NCBI RefSeq assembly: GCF_027023865.1
Contig: NZ_JALVUC010000019.1
Span: forward strand, 379,803-443,802
Direction: 5' to 3'
DNA from: Thermococcus sp.
GTDB lineage: Archaea; Methanobacteriota_B; Thermococci; Thermococcales; Thermococcaceae
DNA length: 64,000 nt
Shown: in pieces, positions 35,015-43,558 of the stretch
Position numbering within the stretch: position 1 is the first letter of the stretch
Layout: each line of letters begins with the position of its first letter
Notes under the pieces: generated by a model
Seen by the model: the letters and a program-made list of their open reading frames with translations, nothing else
Database searches by the model: none
Told to the model about the DNA's origin: nothing
Program-made: the position numbers and the translations under genes

Positions 35015-35572
35015 ATGGAGTTCGAGAGACTCTCAGCATACATTGCGGTATTCCTCCCTATCATATTCCTCGCAGGCCTCGTTATAGCACTGTCTAGGAA
35101 CCCCTGGTTCTCCTTCACGAACAACGCCCTCAGTGACATGGGTTCGCTCAAAAATCCGGAGAGGTGGTACTTCAACGGCTTTCTAATGGCGTTCACCGTG
35201 GTGGGCTTCATCGCGGCTTTTGGGGCGCTCAAAAACGGTCTCAGCTACCTCATGCCCCTCGCGATGGTATTCCTCTTTCTCGTTGGAGTTTTCCCGGAGG
35301 AGTTGCCTTACCACACACCATCGGCCGTTTTATTCTACGTTCTGGCACTGGCGGACATTGCGATAGTAGGAATAAAACTGGGCCGCTCCGGGGCTTTCGT
35401 TGGATACCTCTGGTCCCTCACAGCGGTTCTGACGTTCTTCCTCATGCTCTACCTCCTAAAGGAGAGGGTCTTCAAGGGTCTTGCCATCCCAGAGATGGTT
35501 GGGGCGATAACGATCCTCGCGTGGTTCGTTTATGTGGGTCTGTTGCAACTGGGGAGCATCTTTTTTAATTAA
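35015..35572 (+). CDS. DUF998 family membrane protein
   Basis: This 185-residue protein has six predicted membrane helices. FTNNALSDMGSLKNPERWYFNGFLM between helices 1 and 2 is the diagnostic DUF998 pattern (N-x-LSDMG-x-P/N). A short PEELPYHTP motif sits before helix 4. The family has no established function. GGAGGTGATA precedes the ATG. Confidence 0.85.
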   Translation: MEFERLSAYIAVFLPIIFLAGLVIALSRNPWFSFTNNALSDMGSLKNPERWYFNGFLMAFTVVGFIAAFGALKNGLSYLMPLAMVFLFLVGVFPEELPYHTPSAVLFYVLALADIAIVGIKLGRSGAFVGYLWSLTAVLTFFLMLYLLKERVFKGLAIPEMVGAITILAWFVYVGLLQLGSIFFN

Positions 35573-35626
35573 ATTTTTGTCGAGCGCAACCCCTTTAAAC
35601 CCCCTCGAGAACCTGTCCCGATACCC

Positions 35627-35974
35627 ATGAAACGCCTTCAGCTCGCCACGTATTTACTCGCAATCGATGGTGTTCTGCTCCTCTACTACTCCTACTCTTG
35701 GTCTTCGATGGTTTACCTTGCCTTCGCACTCTTCACCCTCGTCCTGGCCTATGGGGTTGGCAGGGAGAACAGGACGGCCATAAAGGTAGCCCTAGTCTAC
35801 ACTGGATTGGAGTTCTTCTTCGGCCTGCTGTTCCTCATAGCGGGGAACATCTATTCGGCGGTTGACGCGGCAATAAGCTTCTTCATAATGCACGACATAC
35901 TAGGCTACATCCAGGACGTCTATCGTGAGGAAAAAGAGCGCGAAGAAGCGGAGGGAAATATAAAGAAGGAGTGA
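35627..35974 (+). CDS. Small membrane protein with charged tail
   Basis: The 115-residue protein has three or four hydrophobic helices over residues 5-100 and a highly charged C-terminus (YREEKEREEAEGN). A TATA-like CCTTTAAAC lies about 30 bases upstream and the ribosome-binding site is weak (CCGATACCC), so the mRNA may have a short leader. Its stop abuts the end of the convergent acyl-CoA synthetase beta gene, with no gap. It was not assigned to a family. Confidence 0.7.
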   Translation: MKRLQLATYLLAIDGVLLLYYSYSWSSMVYLAFALFTLVLAYGVGRENRTAIKVALVYTGLEFFFGLLFLIAGNIYSAVDAAISFFIMHDILGYIQDVYREEKEREEAEGNIKKE

Positions 35975-36736
35975 TCAGGCGCATCTCTCCCTGTACTCGG
36001 AGCTAATCTCCGGCTTCTCCTCCTTTGGCTCCTTGAGGATTATCCTAGCGTCAACGACCACTGCCCCCTCCCCTTCGTTGTAGACGAAGACGGGGTTGAG
36101 GTCCATCTCTTTAACGTAGGCGTCGAGATCGTTAACGAGTTCACTGACCTTGAGCAAGAGCTGGGCTATGGCCCCCACGTCAGCGGGTTCTTCACCACGC
36201 GCTCCCGCTAAAATCGGGTAGCTCTTTATCTCGGTTATCATTTTCTTGGCGTCGCGCTCGGTTATTGGGATTATGCGGAAGGTGACGTCCTTGAGAACCT
36301 CAACGAAGATTCCGCCTAGACCGAACATGAGCGCGTGGCCGAACTGCGGGTCCTCCGTGACGCCGATGATTATCTCCCTGCCAACCTTGAGCATTGGGGC
36401 AATTAGGACACCGAGAATTTCGGCATCTGGCTTGTATTTGCGCGCGTTCTCGTGGATTACCTCCCATTTCTCCTTCAGCTCTTCCGGCGTCTTTATGTTT
36501 AGGAGAACCACTTTGGCGTCGCTCTTGTGGAGAATCTGCGGTGACATGAGCTTCATTGCCACGGGGTAGCCTATTTCCTCGGCGTACTTGAGTGCCTCAT
36601 CGAGGGTCTTTGCTAGCTTCTCCTCCGGAACGGGAAGGCCGTAGGCCTTGAGCACCTGCTTGGCCTCGTACTCTACGAGGGCTGTCCGCCCCTCCCTCAG
36701 GACGGACTCAATAACTTCGAGGGCTTCCTCCTTCAT
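35975..36736 (-). CDS. ADP-forming acyl-CoA (acetyl-CoA) synthetase, beta subunit
   Basis: The 253-residue ATP-grasp subunit converts ADP and Pi to ATP with release of the CoA bond energy, the main substrate-level phosphorylation step of peptide- and sugar-fermenting Thermococcales. GYPVAMKLMSPQILHKSDAKVV contains the second phospho-His-interacting region and LMFGLGGIFVEVLKDVTFR the nucleotide pocket. GGTGGTGGTAAC precedes ATG 36736; the frame continues to 36760. The tail EYRERCA ends in an unusual Cys-Ala. The alpha gene lies 13 bases upstream. The acyl substrate cannot be read. Confidence 0.92.
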   Translation of the reverse strand: MKEEALEVIESVLREGRTALVEYEAKQVLKAYGLPVPEEKLAKTLDEALKYAEEIGYPVAMKLMSPQILHKSDAKVVLLNIKTPEELKEKWEVIHENARKYKPDAEILGVLIAPMLKVGREIIIGVTEDPQFGHALMFGLGGIFVEVLKDVTFRIIPITERDAKKMITEIKSYPILAGARGEEPADVGAIAQLLLKVSELVNDLDAYVKEMDLNPVFVYNEGEGAVVVDARIILKEPKEEKPEISSEYRERCA

Positions 36737-36749
36737 GTTACCACCACCA

Positions 36750-38171
36750 TCACTCTTCAAGCCTCTTCAGGTATTCAGCGTACTTAACGAGACCTGCCAT
36801 GGCCCTGACTCCCCTCTCAGGGGTCGGATAAACGGGAACTCCCCTCTCTTCCAGCATGCGGGCGTAGTAGTCGGTTTTCTTTCCACCCATTGCGATGGCA
36901 ACTATCGGCTTGTCGCTCTTCTTCTGGTACTCCGCGACGATGTCGATTACCTTCTCCTCCTCAAGGAGAGGCACCTGAAAGAGAACTATAATAACTATGG
37001 CATCTACGTTTGGATCCTTTGTGAAGGCCTCAAGGGCTATCCTGTACCTTTCTGCGTCGGTGTCACCGACGACGTCGGTTGGGTTCTTAGGAACCGCATG
37101 CGGCGGGAAGTTTTCCCTGAGGAACTTCACCGTCTCCTCGCTGAGGTCTGCCATCTTGAGACCGAACTTTGCCACGGCATCGCTGGCCATGACCCCAGCG
37201 CCGCCACCGTCGGTGATTATCCCTACCCTGTCGCCCTTCGGGAGCTTGTGAACTAATACAGCGAAGGCCTTTGCAAGGTCAAACATGTGCTCGAAGTCTT
37301 CCGCGCGGATTATGCCGGTCTGCTTGAAAACCGCATCGTAAATGGTGTCGGCTCCCGCTAGAGAACCCGTGTGGGACGAAGCCGCTTTAGCGCCGTACTC
37401 GGTCCTTCCGCTCTTTAGGGCTATCACTGGCTTGACCTTGGTTATCCTCTTGGCGCTCTCGATGAACTTCCTGCCGTCCTTAACTCCCTCGATGTAAAAG
37501 GTGACGACGTTTATCTCATCATCGTGAATGAAGTAGTCCATCAAATCCGCATCGTCGACGTCTATTTTGTTACCGTAGCTGACCATCTTTCCTATTCCGA
37601 CCTCGGCCATTGTGGCCCAGTCGAGCATTGCGGCGGCGAAGGCACCGCTCTGGCTGACGAAGGCTATCGGTCCGCTCTTCGGCCTGTCCATTTTGTTCTC
37701 GGGCAGGAAGACCGTGTCAACACCCTTATCCGGAACGTAAACTCCAACACAGTTGGGACCAATAACGCGTATCCCGTGGGTCTTGGCTACCTCGTAGATC
37801 TCGCGCTCGAGCCTCTTGCCATCCTCACCGAGCTCACCGAAGCCGCCGGTGATGATTATAGCGGCTTTAATACCCTTCTCCGCGATGTCCCTCATTGTTG
37901 CGGGCACGAACTTTGCGGGTATTGAGATGACAGCGAGATCAGTGTCATCGGGAAGCTCCTTAACGGTCTTGTAGACTTTATAACCCTCAATCTCGTCGAG
38001 CTTGGGGTTCACCGGATAGATGTTGCCCTTGAAGATTCCGCGCTCCTTGTTCATCTTGAAATTCTCAAAAATGACGTTTCCAACCTTTCCCCTCTTGTCG
38101 GTTGCACCTATGATAGCGACCGCTTTCGGGTCAAAGAAGGGCTTCATTTCCTCAACTATCTTTTCCACCAT
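36750..38171 (-). CDS. ADP-forming acyl-CoA (acetyl-CoA) synthetase, alpha subunit
   Basis: The 473-residue subunit contains a CoA-binding Rossmann domain (VAIIGATDKRGKVGN), a succinyl-CoA-ligase-like domain with GPNCVGV and SQSGAFAAAMLDW, and the phosphorylated His in AASSHTGSLAG. It forms acyl-phosphate and passes phosphate to the beta subunit. GGAGGGATACCA precedes the ATG. In Pyrococcus furiosus the main ACS subunits are encoded apart. Adjacency here suggests a dedicated pair, perhaps one of the isoenzymes for branched or aryl acids, which is inference. Confidence 0.93.
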   Translation of the reverse strand: MVEKIVEEMKPFFDPKAVAIIGATDKRGKVGNVIFENFKMNKERGIFKGNIYPVNPKLDEIEGYKVYKTVKELPDDTDLAVISIPAKFVPATMRDIAEKGIKAAIIITGGFGELGEDGKRLEREIYEVAKTHGIRVIGPNCVGVYVPDKGVDTVFLPENKMDRPKSGPIAFVSQSGAFAAAMLDWATMAEVGIGKMVSYGNKIDVDDADLMDYFIHDDEINVVTFYIEGVKDGRKFIESAKRITKVKPVIALKSGRTEYGAKAASSHTGSLAGADTIYDAVFKQTGIIRAEDFEHMFDLAKAFAVLVHKLPKGDRVGIITDGGGAGVMASDAVAKFGLKMADLSEETVKFLRENFPPHAVPKNPTDVVGDTDAERYRIALEAFTKDPNVDAIVIIVLFQVPLLEEEKVIDIVAEYQKKSDKPIVAIAMGGKKTDYYARMLEERGVPVYPTPERGVRAMAGLVKYAEYLKRLEE

Positions 38172-38271
38172 TGGTATCCCTCCGCCAGAAACTGCTTCTC
38201 AGAGAAAATTCATCCCGGATGTATAAAAGAGTTGCGTTTTGTAAAATTCGCACTTCAATGGACTGAGAAGT

Positions 38272-39042
38272 TCATTGGTGCAGACCATTTAAAAATTCGA
38301 GGCTTCTCCTGGCGGATTCAAGGTTGTTCACTTCGAGGGCCATCGTCACTTCGGGCAGCTTTGGAAACACCCTCCTCCACGGGAGGGTTCCCTCTCCGGG
38401 TGGGAGATGCTCATCTGCTTTGCTGGAGTTGTCGTGGAGGTGAACGTGCACTATTCTATCCCCAAGGAGCTCGAGGAAACGGTCGAAGTCCATTGAGGTA
38501 GTATTTAAGTGCCCAACATCGAAGGTGACTCCTATGTCAATCCCTTCTATCAGCTCAGCCAGCCTCTCGGGGGTCTGCGCATCCAGAATCGGAAAACGAG
38601 GCATGTTCTCCACACCCACCTTTATGCCGTACTCCCCAGCCCAGCTGGATATCTTCCTCAGAGATTCCCTATGGATTTCAAGATATTTCCGCCGGTTTTT
38701 CACGCTCACCGGAGAGCAGTGACCGGGGTGAATCGTCACTGCAAGTGCATCGATCTCCGCCGAAAGTTTCAGCGTCTCGCGGATTATTCCCAGCGAGACG
38801 TTTCTTATGTGCCCGTTGAAAGATGCTATGTTGATGTCGCTGAAGGGCGCGTGTACTGTGGCCTTCATACCGTAGGAGTTGAGGACTTCACAGAAAAAGT
38901 TGAGGTTGTTCTCAGAGAGGTAGTGCGGCCACTCGCTTAGGAGTTCAATGAAGTCAAAGCCAAGCCCTTCGGCTGCCCTGACCCATTTCTCAAACCCCCT
39001 GAGGGTTTTTTCATCATAAGCTGTCATTGACAGTCCTATCAT
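38272..39042 (-). CDS. Xylose-isomerase-like TIM-barrel protein
   Basis: The 256-residue TIM barrel of the sugar isomerase/endonuclease IV superfamily has metal-ligand-like motifs TIHPGH (residue about 103), VGVENMPRF, VTFDVGHLN and VHVHLHDN. It could be a sugar-phosphate isomerase/epimerase, but the exact reaction is not evident. Its ATG overlaps the stop of the upstream transporter gene by 4 bases (ATGA), so they are translated together. Confidence 0.85.
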   Translation of the reverse strand: MIGLSMTAYDEKTLRGFEKWVRAAEGLGFDFIELLSEWPHYLSENNLNFFCEVLNSYGMKATVHAPFSDINIASFNGHIRNVSLGIIRETLKLSAEIDALAVTIHPGHCSPVSVKNRRKYLEIHRESLRKISSWAGEYGIKVGVENMPRFPILDAQTPERLAELIEGIDIGVTFDVGHLNTTSMDFDRFLELLGDRIVHVHLHDNSSKADEHLPPGEGTLPWRRVFPKLPEVTMALEVNNLESARRSLEFLNGLHQ

Positions 39043-40246
39043 GCTCCCACCATCATCTTTGCGAGCAGGACGATGAAGATGGTTCCCATAACGTCCGATA
39101 TGGTTGTAGCGGTTGGGATGGCAACGTTGTCCGGGTCTATGTTAAAACGGTGTGAGATGTAGGCGATGAAAACCCCGATGGCCATGTTAATCACGACGAG
39201 AAGCGGGTAGCCGAGAATGAAAGGCCATATAAGCGCCGCCTGGTAACCTATCAGGTTCGTGACACGGACCGCTATATAGTTGGTCAGGAAACCGATTATC
39301 GGCGTCAGCAGGAGCAGAGCAGAGACATCAAAGTAAAATTCCCTGTTCTTAAGGGCGCTCTTTCCTGAGAGGTTAAGGCGTGTTGAGGTTGTCGCAGCCG
39401 CTATCGAGGCAAAGTTGCCGACGCTGTCTAGTAGTGAGGGATACATGACGCTCAGGATTATGGCCTTAGAGATGATGTCGCTGTACGATTCAAGGGTCGA
39501 ACCCGAGAATATCTCGATGAGTGCCAGAACCGTCAAAACCCCCGAGACCTCCTTAAAGGCCCTGACGTGCTCTCTCTTGTAGTCCGAGAGGGCTATCAAA
39601 GAAACAAAGAAAACCACCATGAGCGCCGTGAATGCGTAGAAGGCCACACTATGGCCCTCGTAGAAGAATATGAGATAAACAAGCGTTGGGATGGTTATGA
39701 CATCTGCCACTAAGGCTATCAATGGGGCCGCTATCATATCTGGATCGGCGCCCCAGCGGTAGGGAAATATCGTTATGAAGGCCGTGGAGTAGCCTAGTAG
39801 CAAACCTATGACTATCGCAGAAGCAATCATGACAAGGAGGACGATGAAGGCCGAGTGGGAAAAGCCAAGCTTTATTGCACCAGTTGCCCAGAGGATTATA
39901 AGGGGTATCTTGGAACTCCCTATGGCCATTGACATGTTTGTTGTTACCTCTTTATCGAGGATTCCCCTGATTTTACCTAGGTGGAGGGCCGTCGTCATCC
40001 TCGAGGCCATCGCACCAAAGACGTTGCCCCTTAAATCGCTGAGACCCGGGAGAATTATCAGAAGAAGCGGGTACGAGGTGGCTATCATCTTGAAGTTCTT
40101 ACCTAAAACAACTCCACTGATGAAATCAAAGGCCAAGCAGAGTAGTAAAACCGGAAAACGTTACCAGAAATGTCTGCTTCAACCTCTCCCGCCACCCACG
40201 GGTTCCAACGGTTACTTCCACCGGGAGCATCGTCTTCCACCCCCAT
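39039..40246 (-). pseudogene. MgtE/SLC41-like divalent cation transporter with apparent frameshift near the N-terminus
   Basis: The body (39039 to about 40150) encodes two MgtE-type membrane repeats, each with a signature: ILPGLSDLRGNVFGAMASR and MYPSLLDSVGNFASIAA. It is a COG1824-like permease without cytosolic CBS domain. The longest open frame has no credible start. A different frame starts at ATG 40246 behind GGAGGTGGGGAGA, with a TTTTATAAAA TATA box, and runs into the body frame at the T run 40147-40150. Adding one T gives a 402-residue protein joined as VFRF-LLLCLAFDFISGVVLG. Sequencing error or real inactivation are both possible. The next gene overlaps by 4 bases. Confidence 0.8.
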
Positions 40247-40362
40247 TCTCCCCACCTCCGGGCCATTTAAGGAAGCGGTTTTATAAAAGTTGTCATTGCA
40301 CAAATCAAGCGGCGAAAAGTAAATAAGCCGGCCTGGAGATTCAAAACTTGGGAGGGACTTCG

Positions 40363-40968
40363 ATGGAAGAATGGGACGAGGTTGAAGTTCCCGACAACGT
40401 GAAGGAGATATTCGTCGAGATGAAGAACACCGCCGAACTTATGGTCGACCTTGCCTACTCGGCGGTTCTTTTCCGCGAGAAGGAGATGGCAGAGGAGGTT
40501 CTGGAGCTTGAGGAGTACCTCGACCTGCTCAACTACAACTTAACCGTCAGGGCGGTGCTCTCGGCGAGAAACATCAGGGACGCGGAGAGGATAACATCAA
40601 TCCTTCAGATGGGGCGCTCGATAGACGAGATATCAGACGCGGCGGCGGACCTTGCGAAGATGGTCATCGAGGAGAAGCTCCACCCACTCATCAACGAGGT
40701 CATCCTTGAGAGTGAGGAAACCATTGGAAAGGCTGTAGTCTCGCCGGAATCTATCCTCGTGGGCAAAACGCTCGAAGAACTTGACCTTCCGGCCAACACG
40801 GGGGTCTGGGTGATAGCGATAAGGCGTGGCAAGCGCTGGCTCTTCGATCCTGACGAGGACACGAGGCTAATGTCCGGCGACATACTCATTGGTAGGGGCA
40901 CCAGAACGGCCCTGGAATACCTTAAGGAGCTTGCAAGAGGTGTCATAAAGGTGATGCCGAATGGATGA
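40363..40968 (+). CDS. PhoU/TrkA-C domain regulator 1
   Basis: The 201-residue protein has an N-terminal PhoU-like helical bundle (residues about 10-105, with VFAEMKN-like VEMKNTAELMVDLAYSAVLF) and a C-terminal TrkA-C/RCK-C ligand domain (ILVGKTLEELDLPANTGVWVIAI...GDILIGRGT). Such COG3273 proteins accompany ion transporters as regulators. GGGAGGGACTTCG precedes ATG 40363. It is divergent from the MgtE-like transporter and overlaps its own paralogue downstream by 8 bases. Confidence 0.88.
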   Translation: MEEWDEVEVPDNVKEIFVEMKNTAELMVDLAYSAVLFREKEMAEEVLELEEYLDLLNYNLTVRAVLSARNIRDAERITSILQMGRSIDEISDAAADLAKMVIEEKLHPLINEVILESEETIGKAVVSPESILVGKTLEELDLPANTGVWVIAIRRGKRWLFDPDEDTRLMSGDILIGRGTRTALEYLKELARGVIKVMPNG

Positions 40969-41539
40969 GTTCGATGAGATCAGGGGTTGCCTCGTCGAGA
41001 TGAAGGACCTCTCCGCCCTTATGATAGACCTTGCCTTCTCCTCCGTCATGTACAACAGCGACGAGATAGCGGAGGAGGTATACCTCTTGGAGGAGCGCAT
41101 GGATGATCTGACTTTGGAGGTCAAAAAGCTTGCCCTTCGAGCAGCGAAGAAGGAGGAGGATCCTGAGAGACTCCTCAGCATAATGGATACGGCCGATATA
41201 AACGAGCGCATAAGCGATGCCGCATACGGCATAGCGGATATAATCCTACGTGACATCGAACCCCACCCGATAATCAGGGAGATAATGGAGGACACTGAGG
41301 AGGAGCTTGGGAGGGTTACCGTCCACAAAGGTTCAGTCCTACATGGAAAAACCTTAAAGCAACTCAAGCTCCCGAGCAAAATCGGAACGAGAATCCTAGC
41401 AATAAAGAGGGGGAACAGGTACATCTACAACCCGGGCAAGGACGACGAGATACGTGAGGGGGACGTCCTCATGGCGGTTGGCTCCGACCTCGACAAGCTC
41501 AGGAAGCTTGCAGGAGAAGAGGTGGAGGGGGAAGACTGA
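40961..41539 (+). CDS. PhoU/TrkA-C domain regulator 2
   Basis: The 192-residue paralogue of the preceding protein has the same order of PhoU-like bundle (LVEMKDLSALMIDLAFSSVMY) and TrkA-C domain (VLHGKTLKQLKLPSKIGTRILAI...GDVLMAVGS). The two arose by tandem duplication and probably form a hetero-oligomer. The overlap of 8 bases (ATGGATGA) implies coupled translation. Likely role, from domains and context: sensing a nucleotide or ion and adjusting the divergent MgtE-like transporter. Confidence 0.87.
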   Translation: MDEFDEIRGCLVEMKDLSALMIDLAFSSVMYNSDEIAEEVYLLEERMDDLTLEVKKLALRAAKKEEDPERLLSIMDTADINERISDAAYGIADIILRDIEPHPIIREIMEDTEEELGRVTVHKGSVLHGKTLKQLKLPSKIGTRILAIKRGNRYIYNPGKDDEIREGDVLMAVGSDLDKLRKLAGEEVEGED

Positions 41540-41553
41540 CCTCCTGAGGAATC

Positions 41554-41585
41554 TTCTACACCTAAACCAAGGTTCATGTGTAGAA
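41554..41585. terminator. Inverted repeat between convergent genes
   Basis: TTCTACAC at 41554-41561 and GTGTAGAA at 41578-41585 form a perfect 8-bp stem with a 16-base loop, between the stops of the PhoU/TrkA-C gene and nth. It has no T tract, so it may protect 3' ends rather than terminate. Confidence 0.4.
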
Positions 41586-41596
41586 CCGGCCGGCAG

Positions 41597-42310
41597 CTAC
41601 CGTATATCCTCTTTCTTAACCAGCCCCTTCGCATAGGGACAAAGCTCCCTCAGCGGGCACTCCTCACAGAGGGGTTTTACCGGCCTGCAGATGCTCTTCC
41701 CATGGTCAACCATCGCGTGGTTGACGTAGATCCACCTGTCCTCCGGAATCAGCTCCTTCAGGTACTCCTCAACCTTTTCCGGAGCTACTTTCGGCGGGGC
41801 CAGACCGAGGCGTTTGCTTATCCTGTTGACATGGGTATCGACGGGAATTGCCTGCTTCCCAAAGCCGTAAGCCAAAACTATGTTGGCGCACTTCCTCCCG
41901 ATGCCGGGGAGCTTCATCAGCTCGTGTATGTTATCGGGAACCCTTCCGCCGTATTCCTTGAGGATAATCTGAGATGCTTTGACTATCCACTCACCCTTCG
42001 TCCTCCAGAGGCCGACGCCCTGCCTCCTCAGGAACTCCTGCATCTCCCCAACGGGCGTTGCCGCTATTGTCTCGATGTCCTTATAGCGGTTGAAAAGCTC
42101 ATCCCAGACGCGGTAGGTCACTTCATCGCGCATCCGCTGAGAGATTATGCAGTGAACGAGCGTCCTGTAAGGGTCACCTATGAGGATCTTCTCTCTAGGG
42201 TGAGTCTCCATAAGAATTTCAACGATTTTCTCGGCGCGTTTTCTTTTCTCCCCCCAGGTTTCATCGAAGGTGAAGCCGCTAAGGTCTAACGATTTTAATT
42301 CCCGAGCCAT
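41597..42310 (-). CDS. nth: Endonuclease III (DNA glycosylase/AP lyase)
   Basis: The 237-residue base-excision repair enzyme removes oxidised pyrimidines. The helix-hairpin-helix motif LPGIGRKCANIVLAYGFG includes the catalytic Lys. VDTHVNRISKRLG holds the catalytic Asp. CRPVKPLCEECPLRELC gives the four Cys (C-x6-C-x2-C-x5-C) of the 4Fe-4S cluster. The start ATG at 42310 lies 32 bases inside the end of the upstream gene on the same strand. Confidence 0.95.
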   Translation of the reverse strand: MARELKSLDLSGFTFDETWGEKRKRAEKIVEILMETHPREKILIGDPYRTLVHCIISQRMRDEVTYRVWDELFNRYKDIETIAATPVGEMQEFLRRQGVGLWRTKGEWIVKASQIILKEYGGRVPDNIHELMKLPGIGRKCANIVLAYGFGKQAIPVDTHVNRISKRLGLAPPKVAPEKVEEYLKELIPEDRWIYVNHAMVDHGKSICRPVKPLCEECPLRELCPYAKGLVKKEDIR

Positions 42311-42707
42311 ATATTACCACCACCGAATCTTCGGTTGTCCTAATTCCTTTAAGCTCCTTGAACTCCTCGCTATAAAGCTTTTGTCCCTCTTTAGAAAGGA
42401 TTGCTATCTCGTTCCCAAGGACCACAAGAAAGCCCTTCTTGAGGGGTATCACATCGTCGACGGGCTTGTTGAACTCCAAGTTGACCACATCAATGTTGCC
42501 CGAGGAGAACTCTATCCCGGTTGAGTTGTCTACCTTTAGCGGAGAAGGCTCCGCGAGAAGGACTTTGAAGTGCAGGGGTTCACCTATCAGGTCAACGACA
42601 ACCTTTTCGCCGGTCTTTATTTCCCTCCCTTGAAGCTTTGCCCTGACGACATCCCCAAAGTCCGCCGGAAGCTCGGCATCGAAGAGGGGCTTGAGAACCA
42701 ATCTCAT
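42279..42707 (-). CDS. Conserved-looking beta-rich protein, unknown function
   Basis: The 142-residue soluble protein begins MRLVLKPLFDAELPADFGDVVRAKLQG, then alternates short strands and turns. It has KTGEKVVVDLIGEPLHFKVLLAEPSPLKV, which resembles a double-psi or AAA+ N-terminal-like barrel; this is a weak impression. GGGTGGTGAT precedes ATG 42707. It overlaps nth by 32 bases and probably shares its transcript. Confidence 0.75.
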   Translation of the reverse strand: MRLVLKPLFDAELPADFGDVVRAKLQGREIKTGEKVVVDLIGEPLHFKVLLAEPSPLKVDNSTGIEFSSGNIDVVNLEFNKPVDDVIPLKKGFLVVLGNEIAILSKEGQKLYSEEFKELKGIRTTEDSVVVIYGSGIKIVRP

Positions 42708-43025
42708 ATCACCACCCATTAAAGAGTGGGGGGATGGGTAATAAGTTTATCGCGCCAAGAACCCATCAGGAAATGGAGTAAAGACATCAGGCCGGAACTG
42801 TTTAAATTCTTTCTATGGAGGAGACCACTGTGATCCGGAAAAACGTGGCTGTCAGCCTTTCTTTCACTAATCCACGCCTTAAGGGGCAAGGCTTTTAAAA
42901 GAAACTTTAGAAAAATGTAAAAATTTGCATTCACATTGCCTTTACGATTTTTGTATTCCATCAACAGCGATGAATAGGGGACAAGTTTTATAAAATAACC
43001 TATCGTTCGACATATCGGTGGGAAA
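42708..43025. promoter_or_regulatory. 318-base intergenic region with PadR promoter
   Basis: No convincing gene is seen. Before the padR-like gene lies a TATA box TTTTATAAAAT (42985-42995) followed by two TATCG direct repeats at 43001-43005 and 43013-43017, close to the expected transcription start. They are candidate autoregulatory sites for the PadR protein. A second TATA-like GGCTTTTAAAAG lies at about 42890-42901. I could not find C/D-box or H/ACA guide motifs here. Confidence 0.5.
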
Positions 43026-43493
43026 ATGGAGCGCCCGAACTTCAAGGGACACCTCAAACTCCTCATACTAAAGATGCTCTCAGAGAGACCGATGCACGGC
43101 TACGGCATAATGGTCGAACTTGAAAACACCTATGGAATTCCTCACCCAAGCCCTGGAACGGTCTACCCAATACTCGGTTCACTACGGCGATCCGGCCTTA
43201 TTGAGAGGGTCGGCGAGGGCAAGAGGGACAAGAGGCTCTACAGGGCAACGAAGAAGGGCGTAGAGTATCTCAGGGAGCACGATGAAGAGCTGAAAGAGGT
43301 AGAAGAACTTACTCAAAGGTTTAAGGAGTTTGCGAGGCTCGGGGGGAGGGATCTTGGCATCACCCTCAAGGAGGTCTTTAACTCCCTCGACGGCCTCAGC
43401 GAGGAACAGAAGAAAGCCATCGCGAGGGAGTTCCTAGACTTCACGAAGAGGATAAGACTCATCCTCCTTGGAGAGCTTGGAGATGACAAATGA
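43026..43493 (+). CDS. PadR family transcriptional regulator
   Basis: The 155-residue winged-helix protein has the PadR pattern LLILKMLSERPMHGYGIMVELE and SPGTVYPILGSLRRSGLIERV...KRLYRATKKGVEYL. A helical dimerisation tail follows from about residue 90. PadR proteins usually repress genes for transporters or stress responses and their own gene. GGTGGGAAA precedes the ATG. The membrane-protein gene 65 bases downstream is a possible target. Confidence 0.92.
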   Translation: MERPNFKGHLKLLILKMLSERPMHGYGIMVELENTYGIPHPSPGTVYPILGSLRRSGLIERVGEGKRDKRLYRATKKGVEYLREHDEELKEVEELTQRFKEFARLGGRDLGITLKEVFNSLDGLSEEQKKAIAREFLDFTKRIRLILLGELGDDK

Positions 43494-43558
43494 GGTTGTC
43501 GTTTGTCTCTTTTCTGATAGGTTTAAATTCCCGAGCGTCAACCATCGTCAGTGGTACC

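Noticed and set aside
41576-42289. A 237-codon frame antisense to nth
   Set aside because: The reverse strand encodes endonuclease III with catalytic residues and iron-sulfur Cys.
42708-43025. C/D-box or H/ACA guide RNA in the 318-base gap
   Set aside because: No ordered C, D', C', D box set or ACA hairpin could be found by eye.
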